Below, in pieces: positions 49,685 through 60,788 of a DNA stretch of 64,000 nt. Each line of letters starts with the position of its first letter. The stretch's first letter is position 1. The notes beneath the pieces were generated by a model. That model saw only the letters and a program-made list of their open reading frames with translations, was not told where the DNA came from and did not search any database. A program made the position numbers and the translations under genes. The DNA comes from Calvatia gigantea (taxonomy: Eukaryota; Basidiomycota; Agaricomycetes; Agaricales; Lycoperdaceae), in contig JACAAK010000003.1 in assembly GCA_025093985.1 (NCBI GenBank), positions 930,001 to 994,000 of the forward strand, written 5' to 3'.

Positions 49685-51787
49685 ATGAGGTTAACCGGCG
49701 TATCTCTGATTTTGCTGGCCCTTGTATCCTCCGCTGCCCCAGCGCAGTATCCTTTTGGTCAAGACAGAGCCAATAATGTCTTCAATGCAGGTGATTGTCA
49801 TCCAACAACTTTACGGAAGGCGATAATAACGGACTAATCTGGTGTTCAGGCCCTCAAGTCTACGATGATGGGTTATTTTCGCCTTTAGAAGATCTCGCTT
49901 TCGTGCGGACTGAGACATATACGACCTTGGCGCACCCAGCATTTCCGAGGCATAGCGTTCGCATCAAGAAGTCGCATGACTTCTGCGACCCGACTGTAAA
50001 GTACGCTTTAATACTATTTGCTTCAAATTGACTTATTGGTGTTGATTTTGCGCGTTGTTCAGTTCGTACACAGGATATATCGACATTGAGGCTCGACACA
50101 TATTTTTCTATTTCTTCGAGAGCCGGAATGATCCTGATACCGATGATGTGATATTCTGGACGAACGGAGGTCTGTTTCGTCCCCGCTTCTAATGAATATA
50201 ATATACTGATGTGATATGTAGGACCCGGATGCTCGTCGTCGCTGGGCTTGTTCATGGAGCTTGGGCCATGCAAGGTCACAAATGAGAATTCGACCGTGTT
50301 CCACCCCGAATCCTGGAACACGAATGCCAATGTGTTTTTCGTGGACCAACCTATCGGTGTAGGGTTCTCGTATGCGGAGTATGGAGAGACCGTCGTATGC
50401 ATTTCTCTGGCACTTCTACGCTGTTGGTTTGAGATATGGACTGTAGGGGACGACGGAGGAAGCGGCTAAGGATATCGCTGGTTTCGTGGCTATCTTCTTT
50501 GAACACTTCACCAAGTTCAAGGGTCGAGCGTTTCACATGACTGGTGAATCTTATGGCGTACGTATTCCATTCTTTTGGAATTTTGCTGTTTTGACGATGC
50601 GTCTGCAGGGAAGGTATCTTCCAGTTTTTGCTGCTGAAGTCTATGACCAGAATGCTCGCATGGTCGAGGCGGGTCTCACACCGATCAACCTCCAGTCCGT
50701 TATGATAGGTATGACTGGCCGAGAGCCTGGTTTGACAATAAACTGACGTCGTTTCAGGAAATGGGGTTACGGATTTCTCAACTTCTGTCTTGTCATACTA
50801 TGATATGCAATGTACACCCGCATCCGTTCCCCCCATTTTGAGCATCTCGTGAGTCTTGATTTGCCTACCTGCCTGCACATCGAAACTTGAAATTTGAGAC
50901 AAGGGAATGCGTACAGCAGAAGAAGATTGTGAGTTTATCCCGTCGTCCATAGAAGCGGTGTCGGATAACCAACTCCCCGTAGTTACCGCGATGTGAAAAA
51001 CGGTTGAGGGAGTCCTGCCTCGACCAGTACGATGCCATCGACTGTCAAACCGCCATTATCTTCTGTGAACAGCACCTTTCTTTGCCATACCGCCTCACAG
51101 GTCAGTCCCCGTCCTACACGTACAACAATGAAAATTCACCAACCCACTCAGGACGCAATCTGTATGATGTCACTGGGAAATGTGAGGGTGAAAAAGGAAG
51201 CTTATGCTATGAAATCATCGGGTACGTCTCCCTGTATATCGAAATTGATACCAATACCTCCGTACTTACCGTACTTAGGACGATCGCAAAATACCTCAGC
51301 CAACCTCATGTCCGCACACGACTCGGCGTCGATTCCGCAACACCGATCAATTTCTCCTCCTGTAACGATGATGTTGGTGATCTATTCCTCTACAATCTGG
51401 ACGAGTCCCATCGGACACACTTCCACATTGCGGCGCTTCTCGAGCGTGGTGTTCGTGTGCTTATCTATGTTGGGACGTATGATTGGATATGCAATTGGGT
51501 TGGGAATGAAAGATGGGTTATGAATTTGGAATGGAGCGGGCGGGAGGAGTTCGTTAATGCGGAGTTGAGAGAGTGGAAGGTTGATGGAAAGAAGGCGGGG
51601 GTGGTCAGGAGCAAAAAGGGATTTACATTCGCTACGGTTGATGCCGCTGGACATATGGTATGTCGTCTCGATTTCCATTTTTTGTGTGGGGATGTGGGCA
51701 TTAATAATTTGTTTCAAGGTGCCGTATGATAAGCCAAAGGAGGCACTTGCAATGCTTCAGAGGTGGTTGGCAAAGGAAGATCTTTGA
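49685..51787 (+). CDS. Serine carboxypeptidase 2 (peptidase S10)
   Basis: Sister of carboxypeptidase 1, in the same exon structure. Signal peptide [20 protein letters not shown]; exon 1 ends at 49790 and exon 2 begins at 49850. Conserved parts: [65 protein letters not shown] split by an intron as in copy 1, [41 protein letters not shown], and [12 protein letters not shown] split by the last intron; it ends RWLAKEDL at TGA 51785-51787. Ser, Asp and His of the triad are all present. The frame is continuous after GT-AG splicing. Predicted role is extracellular or vacuolar peptide trimming from the C-terminus. Differences from copy 1 are scattered substitutions, mostly conservative, suggesting both are maintained. 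Confidence 0.9.
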
Positions 51788-51998
51788 AATTGTGTACTCG
51801 GATTTCGGAGTATTGAAATAGTTTGTGATATATCCTTCGCCTGTTGGACATTCTGCTATGTAGTTTTCAAATCCACGGAAATCTTGACAGGAACATTTGA
51901 TAAAAGCTGCCACTGAGTTCATGATTTAAGTCACTTAGCTAAGCCGGGTATGATGACGCACAGTGCCTGCTAATCAAACTCTCCCACCCACCACCACG

Positions 51999-54961
51999 AT
52001 GGCGAGCTTATCAGCTCTCTTAACACTACCAAAGTCGTCTAGCGGACTCACGGATCTGAAGGTTGCAGTCTCGGAAGCGCAACATGCCAACGCTGGGTCA
52101 CGGTCGGGATCTCCTCGCCGGAAAGTACCTCGGTTGAGTCTCAACTCTGATTCTGCCTCTGCTTCCAGATCACAAGCTACTGCTACCAATATGGCCCAGC
52201 TTATCTCTAATGCCGGAAAATCTGGCCCCTTGACGTTGCATCTTGTGGGTGGTGGTGAAAGTTGTAAGTAATACACTTTGTGCATATGTGATTTTGGTGA
52301 ATTTTTGTATTACGATATAGTTAGCAAGACCTTGTCTGGCGACAAGGAATTTGCGCTTCTACGTCGTTGTATTCGAGTCGTCTTGAACCCGAACGAAGAA
52401 GAGATTCTTCCTGCCACAAATTACGCTATATACTGTGCATGTCGCATGGTTGTCACTGTTGCGAAGAAGGGCGAAGGATTGTACGATACGTTGCAGATGG
52501 AGCTTGAGAGATGTGTCAATACCCTTGCTAAGACTTGTTCAAGTCAGGATAAAGGCAAGATCGAGTGGCTGAGCTTCTTCGTGACGACGTGCAAATGGTT
52601 CGAGACCAGAATTGTGAGTATCTCTTTGTCCCTTATGTATTCACTAAGCGAGTTTTGGCCAGAACCTACTCGTTTCGCTGTTCACGTACCTGGATCAAGA
52701 ATATGTCCGCCAATAGTGACAATTTGAAGCCCATTCGCACGACAGCGTACTCGGCCTTCGAAGAGCATATTTTTGGCAATCCGATTATCGCAGAAAGCAT
52801 TCATGAAGGCGTTAGAGAATGGGTAGAATCCGAACGTAATACCAAGTACGTCTCCAAAATCCCTCACATTTATGTTTACCAACGTTTCCATCAGAGCACC
52901 GCACGAATATCGCCCGCAAACTCCTCTCCTTATTAACCACCTCGTCACACACGGCCAATACTCTACCTTTGAAGAATACTATGTTACGATCACGCGCGAC
53001 TACTACACTGCTGAGTCTCAGCAGCTCGCAAAGGAACAACAGAAAGATCCTCAAGCCTTCTTCAGACACGTGCAAGGTAGAATTCAAGAGGAGGAAGAAA
53101 GAAGCAAGGCCGTGTTACCCGTGGGCAGTTGGGGTTTGTTGAGGGAAACAACTGAGAGAGCATTGTGGGATGGTCGATTGGAATGGCTCGCGACTGCGAG
53201 TATGCATCCTTTTTCGTGCCTTGAAAATTATGACGTTGATGTGTCCCTTTAGCTGTTGGTCCATATATGACTGCTAGAGACTTCCAATCGCTGGATGCGA
53301 TGTATACTCTCTTTGGTCGTGTCGATGGGCTCAAAATCTTGTGTACAGCTTTCCGCAAATTCATCCGGGTATGCTTTCTTCCTACTCTCACACACGAGAT
53401 ACGAGTGCTGATGTCCTTGCGTGCTACTAGGCAAGTGTCGAGGCCATAGTTAGAGATACAGCCCGAGACGAAGAAATGGTCGAGCGCCTTCTCGAATTCA
53501 AATATCTCGCTAATGACACAATCAACGAATCTTTCTGCACAACCTCCTCAACCCACACTTCGACATCATCGCCCCATAAGCAGTCGGACAAAGAATTTCT
53601 GTATGCACTTGGTGATGCATTCACCATGGGCTTCAAAGCGCGCCGAAATAAACCCGCAGAGATGATAGCGAAGTACCTGGACAGGGCAATGCGGAAGGGT
53701 CAAGGAGCGAGCACTGACATGGAGTTTGACAAGATGTTGGACGACGCCCTTGGGTTGTACCGGTATTCGGAGGATAAAGATGTTTTTAGGACATTCTATC
53801 ATCGAAGTCTGGCCAAGAGGTTGTTACTCGCGAAGAGTGCGTCCGACGATTTCGAGGTGAGCATGTTGAAGAAGTTGAAAGAGAGTGCGTATCTGGTGGA
53901 TCCCAGCCCCCGGGGGAAATGGAACATGCTGACTGGTTCTTTTTATAGAGTATGATCCCGAGTTTGGTATGGGAGAGGATATGTTCAAGGACTTGGCTCT
54001 CTCGAGGGACCGTATGAGGGATTACCATTCCAAATTGGAACCGGCTAGGGCTGGAAGAAAGTTGAACGCTATGGTGCTACAACGAAGTGCCTGGCCGTTC
54101 AGCAAGAACAAGAAGACAGTTGACCTTCCTCCTGACGTTAGTTCTTCCGCTTCGTCCTTTCTCCCCCCTCGCGCATACGTGACTTATCGTTCGCCCTCAG
54201 ATGCAAGAGGAGTTGAAGAAATTTACCGCGTTTTACAAGACCAAACATTCTGGCCACGCGCTTGATTGGGATCATGGTTTAGGAACTGCTACACTCAAAG
54301 CGAGGTTCACACCTGGCGTAAAAGAATTATCAGTCAGCTTGTATCAAGCCATCGTACTTCTATTGTTTAACGAGATAGAGCAACTCGCGTTCGAAGACAT
54401 CAAAGAGCAAACGCGAATGGGTGAGTTACACGTATATTTTCCATGTTTTCTGTAATGAGACCAACCGTCTTATGACAGATGACGGGGAGCTAAGGAGAAC
54501 GTTACAGAGCTTAGCTTGCGGCAAGAAGAAGGTCTTGAAGAAGATCCCACCTGGGAGAGATGTGAACGACGATGATATGTTCCGGTTCAATGCAGATTTC
54601 GATGATCCTCGGCCGAAAATCCATATCAACTCTATCCAAGCCAAAGTTTCGGTATGCCGGCTCGAACCCCACCCTCTGCTCACAGGGCTGATTCCGTTAT
54701 CCATAGCCCGAAGAGTCAAAGAGAACAAACGAAGCTATTGAAGGTGACAGAAAGCTCTACCTCGACGCCGCCATCGTACGCATCATGAAGGCGAACAAGA
54801 CGATGACGTATGAGAAACTCAAGACTGCAACTATCGACGCTGTCAAGAACCATTTTGTACCGCAGGTGGACGTCATCAAGCAAAGGGTTGATTCGCTCGT
54901 GGAGAGTGATTATTTGGAGAGGGATAAGAACGAGAGGAATAAATTCCACTATGTCGCTTGA
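51999..54961 (+). CDS. CUL4: Cullin-4-like E3 ligase scaffold
   Basis: Scaffold of a cullin-RING ubiquitin ligase; CUL4 binds DDB1-type adaptors at the N-terminus and the RING protein Rbx1 through the cullin-homology domain. The start at 51999 gives MASLSALLTLPKSSSGL. Helical repeats include LFTYLDQEYVRQ and AYSAFEEHIFGNPIIAESI. The cullin-homology part reads DVFRTFYHRSLAKRLLLAKS, LNAMVLQRSAWPFS, FYKTKHSGHALDWDHGLGTA, LQSLACGKKKVLKKIPPGR and INSIQAKVS. The neddylation lysine is in AAIVRIMKANKTM, and the C-terminus ends ERDKNERNKFHYVA, as in CUL4 rather than CUL1 or CUL3. Introns fit GT-AG. One frame break of a single base (or two) lies near 52711-52717, after EYVRQ; in a conserved single-copy gene this is more likely a sequence error than decay. 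Confidence 0.9.
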
Positions 54962-55753
54962 TATCTGTGCCGTTAATAGTCACACACCTTTGGTAATATT
55001 CCATAGGTCTAGCCACGAACACCGACGGGAGGGAGACCGGGGACGGACTATACTCCCGCAGGATTCAAGTCAGTCAGACTCGTCACAGACACCCCTTCTC
55101 ATCCCCGATTCCTTAGATTACAACTCCCATTCAAAGCCAGTTTTTTCCCCCTTGTTCCCACCTTGTTCCCACTGAACATTGATCATCTGTTTTTCATCCA
55201 AAGCGCCTTGCGCAAGTCTTTCCCTGTTAAATTGCCGGGAACATAGGAAGGGAAAGATAGTGTTTCGGGGTAAAGTGGCAGACACTCCTCCCAGGGCCCT
55301 TTCAATATGCTTGAGCCAGGGTACTCGACCCAGTCTGTCGTCACTGCATCCGTGTCACCAGATGCAGGATGTGTTTGGTCCACAATCTTGAGCTTAGGAT
55401 GTAAATTAGTATCATAGTATCAAAGGCGGTAGTGTGTCTCTGTATTTCAAGCTCTGAGTGACACATCTTGTTTCCTACCCGGACCAATAATTGTTGTAGG
55501 CGAGCGCAGGGCGGGTATCCGTGGCACAGAGGTATGTGGTGTATTCCAATGATTATCGGGCGTTCGACGGAGACAAGCGTTCGGTAGAGAATAAGGGGAA
55601 GTCGAAACAGAATGAATATATACGATCGTTGGAGTCCAAGATTTTATAATCCCTCATAAGCTATGGTCCCTCCGTCAAGTGCCCACACCAGGCTTACTTG
55701 CACGTTCCAATAGCTATCCCGACATCTAACGATACCACACAGCAACACATCCC
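54962..55753. other. Intergenic between CUL4 and NLR7
   Basis: 3' flanks of two convergent genes. C/T-rich stretches at 55080-55170 probably belong to the CUL4 3' UTR region. No gene is seen. Confidence 0.4.
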
Positions 55754-57790
55754 TTAACTCGACCACCCGTCCTTGGATTGTTCTGGTCCCTGGAAATCCT
55801 CATTAATTTCGTGCCATTTGTCAATGAATACTGCATACCTCATACAATTGCTTTACCCAATTCTTGAAAAGCCGAGTCGAGTATACCTGAATCAAGATCA
55901 TATCGCTTGAATTTATTTTTAACAGTGCCCTCTTCTCCCCATGTCCAATTGTAAAGTAAGTGAAAGAGGACTTGAACAAGAAACTCCACCAGTTCTTGAA
56001 AACACAAGGACGAATTAGTTTCAATTGTGCATTCAGCTAAATCCGTTGTCAGTGGGAGTCGTTAACAAAGAGTTGAAATTTATTACATTCGGCATTAGCG
56101 CTTTCTTCGTGACCGCGAGGTAATATGAGTCCCCAGACTGATGAAATGTAAATTTCCTGAAGTCGAAGTCAATCAAGGCGTGGAGTCTCCGTGTATCATC
56201 ATTTAGGTGAATAGAATGGGAGAGTTTGAAGATGGCATCGAGGTGAGTGTGGTAGAAATACCATTGATGTACTTGATCGTGCGCCAGGTGAGATTAAGCC
56301 GAGGAACACGTCCACCTAATGATATAGCGATCATGAGGAATTTAAACGATAGGCGGGCAGAGCACCACTCACCCTTGTCGGTATCAAGGTCAAGGCGGAT
56401 CTTATCCAAACGTTGAAGGATCTCCTCTAGTAGCTTTACTGCACAATCTGACCATATGTAAAAGCGCCCAGATCTGGACGGATCTTCAATGAAGTCCATG
56501 AAAGACGCGTGGTAAAATATGATAAGGGGGTTATCGTTCGATTCAACCTTCATAACAGGATGGAGACATCGACATGCATTTCGAAACTGCAACTCAGATA
56601 GACCCAATAAATTAGCAGATTCATATGCAAAATGCACGTCGTGCACGCGCGTTGTCGAGAAAATCCATTGGGCGGTTTGGAGCGTTGCCGGAGAGACACG
56701 CTCCATGACGAGGGTGTAAAGTTCGTCCAGCGCCGAAAGAGGGTGTCTACGTCCCTTTGTCGCCGAGTCCCCGGCCAGCCACAGGACTGCATGCAGATGT
56801 TCCACGGGTCCGGCTGGACTATCTGCGCAGACGAATTGGATGATGGCGTGGGCACAAGCAAACAACCCAGCAGAGGAGTCAACAAGGGCCCAGACTTCCT
56901 CTTCGGAGGGCCATGGCAGCGCAAGGTGATGCTCGCACCCGATCTCCTTGAGTTTGTCTGCAAGGTAAAGCAGGATCTCCTGGTCGATCTCTCATGTTAC
57001 AGGGAGATCAATTTGTTGAGACAGGGGCTCAATGTCCGGCAGGTCGAATATGGCAACGATTTTGGGCTCGAGGCGGCTGAGGAAGATCCAAAGGAAAGGG
57101 GTGGTTCCTGCTCGAATGGATTCAGCGACTATCTTGATAATGTCAACCTGTGCTTCCGTGCGAACACATTCGTCAAGGCCATCCACGATGATGACTCGCT
57201 CAGCTACCTCCCCCTTAATTGTAGGATTGGTGAACGGAGTAATAAACAAGTCATGGAATTGATGCGGCAAGGATTTCTTGACAAGAGTTGGTCTGCGACG
57301 GATTTCACTATCCAGAAGATTGCCATAGGAGGTAAATTTTTCAGTGAGTTGGTACGCAATGGAAGTAAAAAAACGGTCGGGATCGTCTCTGTGATTGGGT
57401 CTGGAAAAGAAGAAGCTTGCACCAAGTTTGTCGCCCAGGGCCTCAGCACAGGACTGTGCTATAGCCGATTTTCCGACGCCGGCGGGACCTTTCAACCACG
57501 TCATGTGCTCAGCGTGGTTGTGGATGTTCAAGCCCCATTGCGTGAGCCTTTCTATATAGTCCTGCCGCGTCCCAGGATGGCATATAGGGGGAGGGTAGCG
57601 TTCTGAAGAATCGTGACTGGCCCCTAAGATGGAGGCCTCACGAAGATCCTTGAGACCTAGCAGGTAATATTGATAGGTGCAATTGCTGAGATTTTGGTCA
57701 CCCACCAGCTCCCTTGGATCCGTCAGGTCCCTGATTGACGAACTGAGAGTTAGTTATCACAAAATTGCTGGCGCCGGAGAGGATGGACAT
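55754..57790 (-). pseudogene. NACHT NLR-like protein copy 7 (NLR7), stop at codon 250
   Basis: Best-preserved copy. Exon 1 (start 57790) encodes MSILSGASNFVITNSQFVNQ and PDGSKGAG. After a 49-bp intron come LGASHDSSERYPPPICHPGT, Walker A GPAGVGKS at residues 85-92, SFFFSRPNHRDDPDRFF, LPHQFHDLFITP, Walker B VIIVDGLDEC at 183-192 and WIFLSRLEPKIV. The frame meets TGA at 56992-56994, where sister copies have CGA (Arg) in LPVSRE. It continues open as EIDQEILLYLADKLKEIG, SSAGLFACAHAIIQFV, YHASFMDFIEDPSRSGRF and IWSDCAVKLLEEIL. After an intron, RLNLTW is followed by a missing C (CC to C) near 56286. Then come LHALIDFDFRKFTF, TIGHGEKRALL, SRLFKNWVKQLYEV and a last exon ending at 55754. No sensor repeats (WD40, TPR, ankyrin) follow the NACHT part. 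Confidence 0.85.
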
Positions 57791-59181
57791 GCTGCTGGTG
57801 GGGGAGGAGGGCCAACCAGGACACTCACGTACACGGCCAGAGCTTCGGTTTGTAGTCGTTACGCAGCAACAAAATACGTAGCGGCTACGCAGTATGATTT
57901 CGGAACGGTTACGTGTAGAGGTCGTGACCGTCACGCATTTTTGAAGTGCCTGCTCGTTTCGTCGCGGAAACGTGTTCGCAACGTCCCATTTCAGCACCAT
58001 TCCAAAATACATCCGTTTATTCCATTTTGAGCACAGGTATAGCCCATTTTCGTCAATCACCTGAGTCCAATTGCTTCCGGTTGTCACGTTTAAGTTCAAC
58101 ATGTTGCCACAGTTCATTTTTTTCCCTTACACTTCCTCCACCATCCGCTTGGGCCGACAAGCTCATTTCTCTCCACAAGCCGAAAACTCAAGGTCATAAT
58201 CATCATTATGCGACTGTAGAGGTGAGCATGCATATCATCCCCCAGTCCCTCACCACCCTCAATCCCTCACAGCACACTCAAGTCCGGCAGAAAACTTGAC
58301 CGAGGTGACTTTTGCATCGGGCTGGATCATACGCCAGTCACGGAATGCTCTGGCCTACTAGTTATGTTCAACTGATAGGAACTCCGTGATGTTCCTTGGA
58401 GGGCTTTAGAAGAAACTCGTGCACTCTCAGAAGTGGGTCCCAAGTTTTATGGTGTTGCAGAAGGTATGGCTTTCACATTGTTTGGTAATAGGTTACTCAT
58501 AGTGTTTCAGGACAATATCCTGTTGTAAAGGATGTGGTGACTAGTACATCTCTCACCTCATACTTCAAGTTTAGATGTTAATGTGCAGGTACTGTTCAAT
58601 TGCCTTGATGACGCGTGAATGTTCACAAAAATCAAAATTTTAGGCCATGCTGCAAAACAAGAGTCCGTAATTGGTACTGTTGTGGTGTACGTCTTGGTTC
58701 CCTCAATGCTACATGGATGCAATCATCGCTTACTACACCCAACTTAGCTCATTGAGAGTGTGCACTCTAATCCAACGGGGCTGTGTGAGTTGTGCGCATG
58801 GCAGTTTGTAGATACAGCTCGTAACTGCCGGCCGGGGCCACTACCAACTTCGGCTTCCATTCGCATACTCTCCTCTTGAGTAGACAGTTCTAGAATACTT
58901 TATGTGACATAACTAATCCTTAATATTTAATAAATACTGACTATAAATGATCTATTTTATGGTGAAAGATTGGTAACAGCAACCTGGAAAAGCAGGATTT
59001 GTGCTAAACCAGTTTCCCACTTTGGGAAATCCAGGGTCATGTCACATGTTTTTGTGTTGTGTTCCTTGGTTGCATAGCGGTTTCGTGACCGCCATTCTCG
59101 TTACTAACACGGGTTTGTTTCACAACTAACACATTTGGCCACCAACACGTCGCCGCGACGCGTGAGTTCTCTGGCCGTGTA
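57791..59181. other. Intergenic with a short exon-like relic
   Basis: At 58386-58575 a plus-strand frame reads DVPWRALEETRALSEVGPKF and YGVAEG, continues across a good 60-bp GT-AG intron as QYPVVKDVVTSTSLTSYFKF, then meets TAA. It looks like two exons of a larger unrecognised protein. The rest holds no supported gene; the right end is the transposon insertion site. Confidence 0.35.
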
Positions 59182-59393
59182 CAGTAAGGGACAAAACCCT
59201 TCCAATGATTTTGACTTTTTCATGAAATCTCAAATAACTCAGCAACCAGTAAAGGTATCCACTTCAGAATTTAAATGTAGGTAGTCTTGTATCTTATCTA
59301 CAAATAGGTATAAACAGCATTATGTAATATTAAGTTCCTGTGGTGATATGAATTAATCAACATTATGAGTCCATTGGAAGGGTTTTGTCCCTC
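59182..59393. repeat. Left terminal inverted repeat of the Tc1-like element
   Basis: Pairs with 60576-60786. Outer 70 bases are nearly identical to the other end. The 20-base end motif AGGGACAAAACCCTTCCAAT recurs at the inner limit in reverse orientation (about 59374-59393), so the TIR is itself an inverted structure. Confidence 0.92.
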
Positions 59394-59420
59394 TGTCTGA
59401 AGCTACACAAAATCAGTTCT

Positions 59421-60437
59421 CTAGTACTTTGTATAGCCCCCTTTGGCCTGTAAAACAGCCTGAACCCTCCTAGGCATACTCTCTATCAAATTCTGACACA
59501 CTGATGCAGGAATTTTGCCCCATTCTATATCCACCCTTTCTCTGAGTTCAGTTATGCTGGAAGGGTAGTTTTCATACTCTTCTAGCCTGTTTTTGACATA
59601 AGTCCAGAGCTATTCAATGGGATTAAGGTCTGGGGACTGTGGTGGCCACTCCATAACCTTTAAACCACTGTTTTCAAGCCACATTTTTGCTTTTTTGCTT
59701 GTGTGTTTGGGGTCATTGTCCTGTTGGAAAAGGACTTGCCACTTCTTCTTCCTGTATTTCTTGAGACTTTGGTAAAGTTTGTCATCCAAAATGCGAACAT
59801 AAAGGTCACCATCCATGGTACCTTCAATGTGGTGTATATGGCCAGGCCCCTGCCATAGCATGCACCCCCATATCATGCAAGAACCTCCTCCAAACTTGAC
59901 AGTTCCATTCACCAGCCTGTCACTAAGCCCCTCTCCTGCTGTTTTCCACACCCAATGCCTTCCATCTGACCCCATCCGATTGATTTTAGTCTCATCTGTC
60001 CAAACTACCTGCTTCCAGTCCTCCACAGTCCAGTTTGCATATGTTTTTGCAAACACCAGCCTCTTCTGCTTGTGAACCCTAGTGAGTAAAGGCTGTTTTC
60101 TCTTCACTACAGCCTTCATCCCTGCCCTTTTGAGTGTCCTTCGAATTGTTTTGGATGAAACAGGTTGGTTGGTAACATTTTGGAGGGCCTTTGTGACCTG
60201 AGAGGCATTATCAGCCTTGCAAGAGGTAAGAAGTTGAATGGCATATTTGGTATCAGAGGGGGAAAGCTTGCTTGGACGGCCACCAGTGGATTTGGAAATT
60301 GTTGGCCTATGTTTAGAGCGAACTCTAGAGATAGTACTGAGGGAATAACCAGTAGTGGAAGCAATTTGGGTAGCAGTATGTCCTTTGTCAAGGAGAAAGA
60401 GGATATGATCAATCTGAGAAGAAGAGAGAGGTTTCAT
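59421..60437 (-). pseudogene. Tc1-like transposase with one in-frame stop
   Basis: DDE-superfamily transposase, cut-and-paste at TA. ATG at 60437. The N-terminal helix-turn-helix region (TATQIASTTGYSLSTISRVR, residues 21-40) is followed by a GGRPSK linker, a second HTH (SSKTIRRTLKRAGM), catalytic D148 (VVWTDETK), D240 (LFQQDNDPKHTS) and E275 (SPDLNPIE); 34 residues separate the last two, hence DD34E. The codon after E275 is TAG (59610-59612), where relatives usually have His or Asn (NPIEHLW or NPIENLW). The frame then continues open as LWTYVKNRLEEYENYP through QAKGGYTKY to a TAG at 59421-59423, for 338 codons in all. The truncated 275-residue product keeps all catalytic residues but lacks the C-terminal segment, so it is probably inactive. 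Confidence 0.92.
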
Positions 60438-60575
60438 GTCAACAGAAGATAAGTTATTGGGTTACTTTGGCCTGGAGAAGTAAGCTTTCATCTTTATACA
60501 CAATCTACTCTCATCATATGATTTTATTTGAATTTGTTTGAGAGCAGTAAACAGAGTTATGTGCCTGGAGAAGAT

Positions 60576-60786
60576 GAGGGACAAAACCCTTCCAATGCAC
60601 TCATAATATTCAATAATTCATATCTCCATAGAAACAAAGTATAATATTAAATGCTTAAACATATTTGTAGATAAGAAGCATGACTACCTTCATTTAAAAT
60701 TTGAAATGAATTGGCTTAGTGGTTGCTGAGTTATTTGAGATTTCATGAAAAAGTCAAAATCATTGGAAGGGTTTTGTCCCTTACTG
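60576..60786. repeat. Right terminal inverted repeat of the Tc1-like element
   Basis: Reverse complement of 59182-59393 with substitutions in the inner half. The inner limit again carries the end motif in opposite orientation (60577-60596). Confidence 0.92.
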
Positions 60787-60788
60787 TA

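Larger units (their letters stand above)
47700..51840. repeat. Duplicated cassette, copy 2
   Basis: Second copy of the membrane protein / carboxypeptidase pair (D and carboxypeptidase 2), in the same order and orientation as copy 1 (42540-46850). Coding exons are closely similar. The shared intergenic segment differs by indels, including the GC-rich repeat at 49467-49586 that copy 1 lacks. Confidence 0.75.
59182..60786. mobile_element. Tc1-like (Tc1/mariner) DNA transposon, 1605 bp
   Basis: Complete element with both ends: it begins CAGTAAGGGACAAAACCC and ends with the reverse complement. It is flanked by TA on each side (59180-59181 and 60787-60788), the target-site duplication expected for Tc1/mariner. 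Terminal inverted repeats are about 212 bp. It carries a single transposase gene on the minus strand with a DD34E catalytic signature, broken by one stop codon. The TIR inner halves have diverged, so insertion or amplification is not extremely recent, but the structure is whole. A source copy elsewhere in the genome could still mobilise it. Confidence 0.95.

Noticed and set aside
57032..57606. Long plus-strand open frame opposite NLR7
   Set aside because: It is the antisense of the conserved NACHT coding sequence; the minus-strand frame carries all the motifs.
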